A stretch of DNA of 40,368 nucleotides from CADEFQ01 sp035342635 (GTDB lineage: Bacteria; Pseudomonadota; Gammaproteobacteria; Steroidobacterales; Steroidobacteraceae). Both the position numbers and the translations under genes were made by a program. How positions within the stretch are numbered: the first letter of the stretch is position 1; every line of letters starts with the position of its first letter. Below the pieces are notes generated by a model, which saw only the letters and a program-made list of their open reading frames with translations, was not told the DNA's origin and ran no database searches. Location: positions 1 through 40,368 of the forward strand of contig DAOQXO010000009.1 in NCBI GenBank assembly GCA_035342635.1. The letters are read 5' to 3'. This document shows positions 33,045-40,368 of the stretch, piece by piece.

Positions 33045-35426
33045 ATCGATACTCTGCCGCACCGCTGGATAGCGACCGGCGCAGCCGCCCTCGCGACACT
33101 GGTCGCCGGCTGCGCCAGCCTTCCGCCACCCGATGCGCAGGGTCCTGCTGCCCGCAGCGTCGAGATCCAGCGCACCGCCCACGGCATCGCGCACATCACG
33201 GCGCCGGATTACGAGACGCTCGCCTACGGCGTCGCCTACGCGCATGCGCAGGACAACGTGTGCCAGACCGCGAACCAGCTGGTCACGGTTCGCGGCGAGC
33301 GCTCGCGCTGGTTCGGTCCGCAGGAGCGGGCGCTGCTCGGACTGCGCGAACAGTCGAACGAGACGATCGACGTGTTCATCCGCAGCCACATGGACGACGC
33401 GGCGCTGGCGAAGGCCTTTGCGGCCGCCAGTCCCGAGACGCAGGCCGTGTCCAACGGCTATGTCGAGGGCTACAACCGTTACCTGCGAGATTCTGCCGCG
33501 CGCCTGCCGGCTGACTGCGCGGGCGCGCCCTGGCTGCGGCCGATGACGACCGCGGATTACCTGCGCCTGCAGGAACTGACGATGGTGCAGCTCGGTGTCG
33601 CGTTGTTCGCCGATGCGATCTTCGAGACGAGCCCGCCAGCCGACGATGAGCCGGCCGCGAAGCCACCGGGCACCGGGCAGGCCGTAGTCGCGCTGGAGCG
33701 CTTCCGCCTGAACGAGCCGCTGCTCGGCTCGAACGGCTGGGCCTTCGGCGCGGATGTCACGACCAACGGTCGCGGCGTGCTGCTCGGCAACCCGCACTTC
33801 CCGTGGAGCGGCGTCAACCGCTTCTGGAAAATGCACCTGACCATTCCCGGTACGCTCGATGTCATGGGTGCGGCGATCGGCCACACCGCCGTGGTGCAGA
33901 TCGGCTTCAACCACGACGTCGCGTGGACACACACCGTCTCGACGGGCCAGCGCTTCACGCTGCACGAGCTCGAGCTCGCTGACGGCGATCCGCACAGCTA
34001 TGTCATCGACGGCAAGCCGGTGCCGATGACCCCGGAGCGCGTGACCTACGAGGTGCTCGATGCCGGCGGCGCGGTGCAGACCCGGGAGCACACGGTCTGG
34101 AAGACGCGCTTCGGGCCCATCCTCGAGGTGCCGGCCGCCGGACTTGCCTGGGGGAGGACTCACGCCTACGCATTGAAGGATGCCAACACCGCGAACCTGC
34201 GTGCGATGGACATCTGGCTCGGATTCAATCGCGACCGCAGTGTCGGCGAGATGCGCGAGACGCTCGCCGGACTCGGCGTACCCTGGGTGAACACGATCGC
34301 GGCCGACCGTGACGGCAACGCGATGTACGCCGATGTCAGTGTCGTGCCGGACGTGAGCACGGCACAGCTCGAGCGCTGCGCGCCCTCGGAGGCGGCCGCA
34401 AGGCTGTTCAAGGCCGCGGACCTGACGGTACTCGACGGCACGCGCAGCGAGTGCGACTGGCAGCACGATCCGCGCTCGCCGGTGCCGGGCCTGCTGCCGA
34501 TCGAGCGCATGCCGGTCAGCGTGCGCCGCGACTGGGTGCAGAACAGCAACGACAGCTTCTGGATGACCAATCCGGCCATCGACTGGCCGCAGATCACCCT
34601 AATGGTCGGCTGGACCGATTATCCGCAGAGCCTGCGCACGCGCGCGGGCCTGTACGAAATCGGCCAGCGGCTCACCGGCACCGATGACGTCGCGCCGCAC
34701 GCGAAGGTCGGTATCGCCGAAGTGCAGGCGATGCTGTTCCGCAATCGCAATCACGCGGCCTTCCTCGCGCTCGACGACTTCCTGCCGGTCTGCAGGGAGA
34801 CGCCGGGCGAGGCGGCGCGCGCCGGCTGCGCCGTGCTCGCGACCTGGGATCGTCACAACAATCTCGAATCGCGCGGCGCGCACCTCTTCCGCGAGTGGTG
34901 GCGCGCGGCGAGCGCGATCAAGGGCCTCTTCAGCCGGCCGTTCGATCCAGCCGATCCGGCCAATACGCCCGCCGGCCTCGCCACCGACATGCCCGAAATC
35001 CGCGCGGCGCTGCTCAAGGCGCTGGACGACGCCGTCGCGACGGTGCGTGCCGCCGGCTTCGGGCTCGATGCGCCACTGCGCGAGGTGCAGACCTACACGA
35101 CCCCCAATGGCGTCGTCGGCGTACACGGCGGCCCCGAGCCCGAGGGTGTGCTGAACAAGGTGGAGACGGCGAGTCGCGGCCCGCTCGGCGCCGACGGCTA
35201 CCCCATCATCTTCGGCAGCAGCTACATCCAGACCGTGACCTTCGACGAACGCGGCCCGGTGGCCGAGGCGATGCTGGTCTACGGGCAGTCATCGCAAGTC
35301 GACTCGCCCCTCTCGTTCGACCAGCTGCCGCTCTATACCGGCAAACGGTGGATGCGTCTGCCGTTCCATGCGGCCGATGTCGAGCGCGAGCGTGTCGGCG
35401 AGGTGCTGCGGCTCACCGTCGAATAG
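33045..35426 (+). CDS. Penicillin acylase-family (Ntn) lipoprotein, probable non-canonical start
   Basis: About 793 residues. It is an Ntn-hydrolase precursor of the penicillin/acyl-homoserine-lactone acylase family, which removes acyl chains from amides. The alpha-chain block (TAHGIAHITAPDYETLAYGV) is encoded from 33174. The self-cleavage site and nucleophile lie at LLG-SNGWAFG, with Ser229 (codon 33729). A lipoprotein signal ends at VAGC (Cys23). Between the in-frame stop at 33000 and 33257 there is no ATG, GTG or TTG; the first GTG (33258) would cut off the signal and conserved N-terminus. GGGAG at 33033-33037 lies seven bases before ATC at 33045, the best start candidate; CTG at 33054 is an alternative. 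It follows the TonB receptor by 19 bases. Confidence 0.85.
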   Translation: MDTLPHRWIATGAAALATLVAGCASLPPPDAQGPAARSVEIQRTAHGIAHITAPDYETLAYGVAYAHAQDNVCQTANQLVTVRGERSRWFGPQERALLGLREQSNETIDVFIRSHMDDAALAKAFAAASPETQAVSNGYVEGYNRYLRDSAARLPADCAGAPWLRPMTTADYLRLQELTMVQLGVALFADAIFETSPPADDEPAAKPPGTGQAVVALERFRLNEPLLGSNGWAFGADVTTNGRGVLLGNPHFPWSGVNRFWKMHLTIPGTLDVMGAAIGHTAVVQIGFNHDVAWTHTVSTGQRFTLHELELADGDPHSYVIDGKPVPMTPERVTYEVLDAGGAVQTREHTVWKTRFGPILEVPAAGLAWGRTHAYALKDANTANLRAMDIWLGFNRDRSVGEMRETLAGLGVPWVNTIAADRDGNAMYADVSVVPDVSTAQLERCAPSEAAARLFKAADLTVLDGTRSECDWQHDPRSPVPGLLPIERMPVSVRRDWVQNSNDSFWMTNPAIDWPQITLMVGWTDYPQSLRTRAGLYEIGQRLTGTDDVAPHAKVGIAEVQAMLFRNRNHAAFLALDDFLPVCRETPGEAARAGCAVLATWDRHNNLESRGAHLFREWWRAASAIKGLFSRPFDPADPANTPAGLATDMPEIRAALLKALDDAVATVRAAGFGLDAPLREVQTYTTPNGVVGVHGGPEPEGVLNKVETASRGPLGADGYPIIFGSSYIQTVTFDERGPVAEAMLVYGQSSQVDSPLSFDQLPLYTGKRWMRLPFHAADVERERVGEVLRLTVE

Positions 35427-35525
35427 CGCTCACACGTAGGTCGTGCCTGCGGATCTGTTCATGGCGTACGCCTTGCGCGCGGGCCATTCCGGGGTCGGGA
35501 TGTGTGGTCCCCACAGACAGCGGAA

Positions 35526-35562
35526 CCAGGAGCCGGCGCTGTAGGACAACGCCGGCTCCTGG
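35526..35562. terminator. Hairpin between the acylase and methyltransferase genes
   Basis: Perfect 13-base arms CCAGGAGCCGGCG and CGCCGGCTCCTGG enclose an 11-base loop. The hairpin lies between two convergent genes and could serve both. No T-tract follows on either strand, so efficiency is uncertain. Confidence 0.55.
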
Positions 35563-35610
35563 CGCCTGATTACCATAATCCTGTCGGCGAATGGCGGCGC
35601 GGGCAGGCGC

Positions 35611-36678
35611 TCACTCGCGCACCTCGAGGATCAGGTTGAAGGCCGTTTCCGCCGCGCGGCGGAAGTGAGTGAAGCCGGCCTTGTGGAACACCTCCTGCAG
35701 GCGCCGCGGTCCGGCCTGGGCGCCGAGCACCAGGTTCCCGCCCTCCGCGATGGCATGCGCGCAGCAGATCAGCGTGGAGCCGCCGTAGTAGAGCTGGCCC
35801 ACAGTCGAGAAGTTGTCTTCCGCGCGATCGTGGGCGAAGGGTTCGACCAGCATCAGCGTACCGCCCGGGGCGAGCACCTTGCGTGCGTGCCGTGCGGCCG
35901 CCACCGGATCACCCAGATCGTGCAGCGTGTCGAAGAAGCAGACGAGATCATAACGATGGTCCGGGTAATCGCTGGCACGGGCCACCTCGAACTGCACGCG
36001 GTCACTGACGCCCGCTGCCGCGGCCAGCCGCCGCGCCTCTGCGATCGAGTCGGTGTGGGTGTCGAAGCCGTAGAAGCGCGAGTTCGGGAAGGCCTGCGCC
36101 ATCAGCAGCGTCGAGTGCCCGTATCCGCAGCCCACGTCGGCCACGACGATGCCGGCCTCGAGCCGCGGGACGACGCCATCCAGCGCCGGGAGCCAGTTGG
36201 ACACGAGGTTCGCCTTGTAGCCATTGCGGAAGAACGCGGCCACCCCGCAGGCGAGACGCGCGTCGTGTTCGCCCCAGGCCACGCCGCGGCCGGTACGGAA
36301 AGCCTCCAGTGCCTTTGGCTCGTCGGCCCAGAGAGCCGCCGGCAGATTCCACGCGGGTGGAATGTACGTGGGGCTGTCCTCGTCGGCGAGTACCGCCGCC
36401 TCTTCGGGCGGCAGCTCGTAGGTTTCGCTGCTTGCGTGATAGCGCAGGTACCCCGCGGCCGCCTGGGCGTTGAGCCACTCGCGCACATAGCGCTCGGCGC
36501 AGCCGGCACGCCCGGCGACCTCTTTCGCCGACAGCGGGCCGGCGCCGGCCATGGCCGTGTAGAGGCCCAGCTTGCTGCCGAGCGTGACCATGATGCCGCT
36601 GTACGACGCGGCGATGTCGCCGATGGCGCGCGTGGCAAAGGCTTCGAGACGTGATTGATCGATGACTTGGGCATTCAT
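35611..36678 (-). CDS. Class I SAM-dependent methyltransferase with N-terminal winged helix
   Basis: A 355-residue protein. Residues about 15-95 form a winged-helix/dimerisation domain (GLYTAMAGAGPLSAKEVAGRAGCAERYVREWL), as in the Rv2258c-like group. The Rossmann methyltransferase domain has the SAM motif VVADVGCGYGHST near 183-195, FYGFDTH and LVCFFDTLHDLGDP. The start at 36678 follows GAGGAAA. A longer upstream frame lacks family similarity. It diverges from the DJ-1/AraC regulator gene (119 bases between), which may control it. The methyl acceptor is unknown; small molecules are typical for this group. Confidence 0.85.
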   Translation of the reverse strand: MNAQVIDQSRLEAFATRAIGDIAASYSGIMVTLGSKLGLYTAMAGAGPLSAKEVAGRAGCAERYVREWLNAQAAAGYLRYHASSETYELPPEEAAVLADEDSPTYIPPAWNLPAALWADEPKALEAFRTGRGVAWGEHDARLACGVAAFFRNGYKANLVSNWLPALDGVVPRLEAGIVVADVGCGYGHSTLLMAQAFPNSRFYGFDTHTDSIAEARRLAAAAGVSDRVQFEVARASDYPDHRYDLVCFFDTLHDLGDPVAAARHARKVLAPGGTLMLVEPFAHDRAEDNFSTVGQLYYGGSTLICCAHAIAEGGNLVLGAQAGPRRLQEVFHKAGFTHFRRAAETAFNLILEVRE

Positions 36679-36797
36679 GAAAGTTTCCTCTTCGCATCCG
36701 GTGCTGGTTGCACGCGGGGCGCAGGATCGCGGCACACGAGTCGCGGCGACAGTGGCAGAATCGCCCACAACAGGTCCATTCGTGCCAAGGGAGCCGC

Positions 36798-37853
36798 ATG
36801 TCCCCGGTGGCAGACATTCCCGCCCGGGCCGCCTCGGAAGGCCCGGTCGCGTATCACGTCTCGGTGGTCGCGCTGCCCGACGCGGTGATCTCCACGCTGG
36901 CCGGCATTTTCGACACCATGAGCGCGCGCTCAATGCTGGGCGCCGGCCAGGTGACACGTTCGTTCGATGTGGAAATCGTGGGCGAATCGGCCGGACCTCT
37001 GCGGCTCGCCAGTGACCTGCCCATCGAGGTGCAGCGGAACATCGATACGCTCGAGTCGAGCGACATCGTCATCGTGCCGTCGGTGCTGCTGCGCGGCTCG
37101 ACATGGCAGAAGGGGCGCTATCCGCGCCTCGTCGCGTGGCTCGCGAGGATGCACGAGCGAGGTGCGGTGTTGTGTTCGGCCTGTTCCGGCATCTTCCTGA
37201 TCGCCGAGACCGGGGTGTTCGACGGACGCGACGCCACCGTGCACTTCGGCTACGCCGATGCCTTTGCCAGGGCTCATCCCGCAGTGACGATCCACCCGGA
37301 GCGTGTCCTCGTGATCTCCGGCACACGCGAGGAACTGGTCAGTTCAGGCGCTTCCTCGAGCTGGCACGACATGGCACTCTACCTGATCGCCCGCTTCGCC
37401 GGGGCAACTGATGCTCAGGCAGTCGCGCGCATGCTGGCGCTGCAGTGGCACCAGGACGGCCTCGCACCGTACATCACCTTCGAGGGGCGCACCGATCACG
37501 GCGACGCGGAAGTCGCCGCCGCGCAGCAGTGGCTCGGCAACCATTTCTCCGTGGCGAACCCTGTGGAGGAGATGATCCGGCGCTCGCGGCTCGCCGAGCG
37601 CACAATGAAGCGCCGCTTCGCAGCCGCCACCGGGCTGACGCCCATCGAGTATGTGCAGCGGCTGCGCATCGAGGACGCCAAGCGCCGGCTCGAGCGCACC
37701 GTGGCGCCGATCGACGAGATCGCCTGGCGGGTCGGTTACGAGGATCCGGCGTTCTTCCGCAGGTTGTTCAAGCGTGCCACGGGCGTCACGCCGGGCGCGT
37801 ACCGGCGGCGTTTCAGCATCCCGGAGTTCGCGCGCCGGGGCGTGCAGGTCTAG
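36798..37853 (+). CDS. GlxA/FtrA-type transcriptional regulator (DJ-1/PfpI + AraC HTH)
   Basis: A 351-residue regulator. The N-terminal DJ-1/PfpI (class I amidotransferase-like) domain (about 15-200) has the Cys loop VLCSACSGIFLIAETG and HPERVLVISG. The C-terminal AraC/XylS helix-turn-helix pair covers about 235-340 (MIRRSRLAERTMKRRFAAATG, then DEIAWRVGYEDPAFFRRLFKRATG). The start at 36798 follows AAGGGAG five bases upstream. Members act mostly as activators responding to small nitrogen compounds, aldehydes or carnitine-like substrates. It lies between the divergent methyltransferase gene and the convergent fadH-like gene, with which it shares a CTAG at the stops. Confidence 0.88.
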   Translation: MSPVADIPARAASEGPVAYHVSVVALPDAVISTLAGIFDTMSARSMLGAGQVTRSFDVEIVGESAGPLRLASDLPIEVQRNIDTLESSDIVIVPSVLLRGSTWQKGRYPRLVAWLARMHERGAVLCSACSGIFLIAETGVFDGRDATVHFGYADAFARAHPAVTIHPERVLVISGTREELVSSGASSSWHDMALYLIARFAGATDAQAVARMLALQWHQDGLAPYITFEGRTDHGDAEVAAAQQWLGNHFSVANPVEEMIRRSRLAERTMKRRFAAATGLTPIEYVQRLRIEDAKRRLERTVAPIDEIAWRVGYEDPAFFRRLFKRATGVTPGAYRRRFSIPEFARRGVQV

Positions 37854-39886
37854 AGCGCCGCCGCGAGCCGCGCGCCCTGGTCGATCGCGCGCTTCGCGTC
37901 GAGCTCCGCCGCCACGTCGGCGCCGCCGATCAGGTGCACCTCGACGCCGCGCTCGCGCAGTGGGGCCTCGAGGTCGCGCAGCGGCTCCTGCCCGGCGCAG
38001 ATCACCACGTTGTCCACCGCGAGCACGCGCGATTCGCTGCCGTTCGATATATGCAGGCCCGCATCGTCGATGCGCTCGTAGTTGACGCCCGCCAGCATGT
38101 GCACGCCGCGGCGCTTGAGCGTGGTGCGGTGGATCCAGCCGGTGGTCTTGCCGAGACCAGCGCCCGGCTTCGAGACTTTGCGCTGCAGTAGATAGATCTC
38201 GCGCGCGCTGTGCGCGAGACCGGCGCGTGATTCGTGCGTGCCGGCGAGGCCGCCGCGCGCCGCGGGCGATCGATCGACGCCCCATTCCGCCAGGAACGCA
38301 TCCACGTCGAGGCTCGGCGAGACGCCGTCGGCGTGGCTCAGGAATTCCGCGACATCGAAGCCGATGCCGCCGGCGCCGACCAGCGCGACCGTGCGCCCGA
38401 CCGGCGCGTCGCGCAGAAGCACGTCGACATAGGACAGCACTTTCGGATGCTCGAGGCCCGCGATGGGCGGGCGGCGCGGCGTGACGCCGGTCGCGAGCAC
38501 CACGACGTCGTGGGCCTGCGCGAGCTGCTCGGCGGTGGCGTCGGTGCCGAGGCGCAGATCGACATGGTGAAGCTCGATCTGGCGGCCGAAATAGCGCAGC
38601 GTCTCGCGGAATTCTTCCTTGCCCGGGATGCGCTTGGCCATGTTGAACTGGCCACCGATCTCGCCGGCCCGTTCGTACAGTACGACCTCGTGCCCGCGTT
38701 GCGCGGCGATCGTCGCGCAGGCAAGTCCCGCAGGACCTGCACCCACCACTGCGATGCGTCGCCGCGTGGTCGCCGGCCCGTAGTCGAACTCGGTCTCGCG
38801 CGCCGCGCGCGGGTTGACGAGGCAGGTGGCGGGTTTCCCCTCGAACACGTGATCGAGGCAGGCCTGGTTGCAGGCGATGCAGGTGTTGATCTCGTCCGCG
38901 CGGCCCTCGGCGCTCTTGCGCGCGAAGTCGGGGTCGGCAAGCAGCGGACGCGCCATCGACACCATATCGGCGCCGCCCGCGGCGAGCACGCGCTCGGCGA
39001 CGGCCGGATCGTTGATGCGGTTGGTGGCCACGAGCGGCAGCGCGACATGCGGCCGCAGCCGCTCGGTCACCCATGCGAACGCGGCGCGGGGCACCATCGT
39101 CGCGATGGTCGGCACGCGCGCCTCGTGCCAGCCGATGCCGGTGTTGATCATGGTCGCGCCGGCCGCCTCGACTGCGCGCGCGAGGTGCACGACCTCATCG
39201 AAGTTGCTGCCGTCGCCAACGAGATCGAGCATCGACAGGCGGTAGATCAGGATGAAGTCGGCCCCGAGCGCGGCGCGCGTGCGACGCACGATCTCGACGG
39301 CGAAGCGGATGCGGTTTGCATACTCGCCGCCCCATTCGTCGCTGCGATGGTTGGTGCGCGCCGCGATGAACTGGTTGATCAGGTAGCCCTCGCTGCCCAT
39401 GATCTCGACGCCGTCATAGCCCGCCTCGCGCGCGAGGCGCGCACAGCGCACGAACGCGGCGATCTGCCGTTCGACGCCGCGCGCGCTCAGGGCCCAGGGC
39501 GTGAACGGCGTGATCGGCGAGCGCAGCCGGCTCGGTGCGACCGCGAGCGGGTGATAGCCATAGCGGCCGGTGTGCAGGATCTGCATGCAGATGTGGCCGC
39601 CCTCGGCATGCACGGCCCGGGTGACCAGCTGGTGCCGGGGGATTTCGTCGCGGCGGGTGAGCTTGCCCGCGAACGGCGCGACCCAGCCGGCGCGGTTCGG
39701 CGCGATGCCGCCGGTGACGATGAGCCCCGTCCCGCCGCGCGCACGCTCGGCGAAGTAGGCGGCGAGGCGCGGGTAGTCCTCGGCCTTGTCCTCGAGACCC
39801 GTGTGCATCGAGCCCATGAGGATCCGGTTGCGCAGGCGCAGGTAGCCGAGGTCGAGCGGTGCAAGCAGGTGTGGATAGGCATTCAT
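37850..39886 (-). CDS. fadH: 2,4-dienoyl-CoA reductase (FadH-type flavo-iron-sulfur enzyme)
   Basis: A 678-residue enzyme reducing 2,4-dienoyl-CoA with NADPH during breakdown of unsaturated fatty acids. The N-terminal old-yellow-enzyme TIM barrel binds FMN (1-330) and keeps Tyr168 and His254, the proton-donor pair. The 4Fe-4S ligands are Cys336, Cys339, Cys343 and Cys355. The C-terminal half binds FAD/NADPH (VVGAGPAGLACA near 374; VALVGAGGIGFDVAEFLS further on). Length and layout match E. coli FadH. It converges with the AraC-type gene (4-base overlap at CTAG) and diverges from glyQ. Confidence 0.92.
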   Translation of the reverse strand: MNAYPHLLAPLDLGYLRLRNRILMGSMHTGLEDKAEDYPRLAAYFAERARGGTGLIVTGGIAPNRAGWVAPFAGKLTRRDEIPRHQLVTRAVHAEGGHICMQILHTGRYGYHPLAVAPSRLRSPITPFTPWALSARGVERQIAAFVRCARLAREAGYDGVEIMGSEGYLINQFIAARTNHRSDEWGGEYANRIRFAVEIVRRTRAALGADFILIYRLSMLDLVGDGSNFDEVVHLARAVEAAGATMINTGIGWHEARVPTIATMVPRAAFAWVTERLRPHVALPLVATNRINDPAVAERVLAAGGADMVSMARPLLADPDFARKSAEGRADEINTCIACNQACLDHVFEGKPATCLVNPRAARETEFDYGPATTRRRIAVVGAGPAGLACATIAAQRGHEVVLYERAGEIGGQFNMAKRIPGKEEFRETLRYFGRQIELHHVDLRLGTDATAEQLAQAHDVVVLATGVTPRRPPIAGLEHPKVLSYVDVLLRDAPVGRTVALVGAGGIGFDVAEFLSHADGVSPSLDVDAFLAEWGVDRSPAARGGLAGTHESRAGLAHSAREIYLLQRKVSKPGAGLGKTTGWIHRTTLKRRGVHMLAGVNYERIDDAGLHISNGSESRVLAVDNVVICAGQEPLRDLEAPLRERGVEVHLIGGADVAAELDAKRAIDQGARLAAAL

Positions 39887-39910
39887 GCCCCCGCAACTTA
39901 CCTCATCCGG

Positions 39911-39928
39911 CCGCTATACTTCGCGGCC
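39911..39928 (+). promoter_or_regulatory. Promoter -10 region of glyQ
   Basis: TATACT at 39915-39920 is embedded in CCGCTATACTTCGCGGCC, identical in 17 of 18 bases to the sequence upstream of the rhodanese-grxC operon. Extended by GG on the left, it forms an inverted repeat GGCCGC-N8-GCGGCC (39909-39928). The ATG is 12 bases after the -10, so the leader would be only about six bases. No clear -35 or Shine-Dalgarno sequence is visible. Confidence 0.55.
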
Positions 39929-39932
39929 ACCC

Positions 39933-40368
39933 ATGAGCGCTCCCGTCGGCACCCCCCCGCACACGTTCCAGGACCTGATCTTCGCCCTGCAGAAATACTG
40001 GGCAGAGCAGGGCTGCGTAATCCTGCAACCCTATGACATGGAAGTCGGCGCCGGCACCTTCCACACGGCGACCTTCCTGCGCTCGATCGGCCCGGAGCCC
40101 TGGAGCGCCGCCTACGTGCAGCCCTCGCGCCGGCCGACCGACGGCCGCTACGGCGAGAACCCGTTCCGCCTGCAGCACTATTACCAGTTCCAGGTGGTGA
40201 TCAAGCCCTCGCCGCTGCCGATCCTCGACCTCTACCTCGACTCGCTGCGCACGATCGGCTTCGACCCGCTGGTGCACGACATCCGCTTCGTCGAAGACAA
40301 CTGGGAGTCGCCCACCCTCGGCGCCTGGGGCCTCGGCTGGGAGGTGTGGCTGAACGGCATGGAGATCA
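39933..40368 (+). CDS. glyQ: Glycyl-tRNA synthetase alpha subunit (5' part)
   Basis: The first 145 codons are present; the gene runs off the window end. The protein begins MSAPVGTPPHTFQDLIFALQ and contains QGCVILQPYDMEVGAGTFHTATFLR, GPEPWSAAYVQPSRRPTDGRYGENP, HYYQFQVVIKPSP, and ESPTLGAWGLGWEVWLNGMEI. These are hallmark blocks of the alpha subunit of the bacterial alpha2-beta2 glycyl-tRNA synthetase. It charges tRNA-Gly together with GlyS, probably encoded next, beyond the window. It diverges from fadH with 46 bases between starts. Confidence 0.97.
   Translation, partial: MSAPVGTPPHTFQDLIFALQKYWAEQGCVILQPYDMEVGAGTFHTATFLRSIGPEPWSAAYVQPSRRPTDGRYGENPFRLQHYYQFQVVIKPSPLPILDLYLDSLRTIGFDPLVHDIRFVEDNWESPTLGAWGLGWEVWLNGMEI

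Noticed and set aside
31415..34466. Two long antisense frames opposite the TonB receptor and acylase genes
   Set aside because: No recognisable domain, low-complexity composition, and fully overlapped by well-supported genes.
33258..35426. Acylase starting at the GTG at 33258
   Set aside because: This would remove the lipobox and the conserved alpha-chain N-terminus that are encoded in frame just upstream.
37344..39074. 576-codon frame on the minus strand, in another frame of fadH and antisense to the AraC-type gene
   Set aside because: Arg/Ala-rich shadow frame without motifs; fadH in the neighbouring frame is well supported.

Overview
The window looks like a chromosomal segment of a high-GC, Gram-negative, aerobic bacterium, most likely a gammaproteobacterium (Xanthomonadales/Nevskiales/Steroidobacterales-like; the exact order cannot be fixed by eye). 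The reasons are the yibN-grxC-secB-gpsA gene order, a glnA-DUF4124-ntrB-ntrC cluster with a sigma-54 promoter, two TonB-dependent receptors, an EnvC/Ctp pair and bacterial-type glyQ. No RNA gene, CRISPR array, prophage or insertion sequence was recognised.

Region 1 (81-11957) is an accessory catabolic divergon around a LysR regulator. Leftward run a ThDP-dependent 2-oxoacid decarboxylase-like enzyme, a TonB receptor, a Tat-exported flavin amine oxidase, a class I cytochrome c and a nitrilase-superfamily hydrolase. Rightward run LysR, a second nitrilase-like protein whose catalytic Cys and Lys are replaced by Ser and Arg, an SDR oxidoreductase and an MFS transporter. The receptor/oxidase/cytochrome part has visibly lower GC than its surroundings. 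A reasonable reading is outer-membrane uptake of a nitrogenous compound, periplasmic oxidative deamination with electrons passed to cytochrome c, then cytoplasmic decarboxylation, reduction and amide hydrolysis.

Region 2 (11983-26960) is housekeeping. It holds dedA, an S41 carboxy-terminal protease, a GGDEF-EAL protein with a perfect CRP/Clp-type palindrome upstream, and envC. Diverging from envC is the operon of a rhodanese protein, grxC, secB and gpsA; trmL converges on gpsA. Then come a class 1B pyrD, an MscS channel, ntrC, ntrB, a DUF4124 protein and glnA. The glnA gene has a -24/-12 promoter, two NtrC-like sites and a strong intrinsic terminator.

Region 3 (27000-28690) has a decayed PIN-domain toxin remnant, a fatty-acid desaturase and a 192-bp inverted-repeat structure between convergent genes.

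Region 4 (28692-35426) is a second accessory divergon. A FadR-type GntR regulator and an M19 dipeptidase face a TonB receptor and a penicillin-acylase-family lipoprotein, across a promoter that contains a perfect GntR palindrome. The acylase appears to lack an ATG/GTG/TTG start and may begin with ATC. Region 5 (35611-40368) has a SAM methyltransferase, a DJ-1/AraC-type regulator, a 2,4-dienoyl-CoA reductase (fadH) and the 5' part of glyQ.
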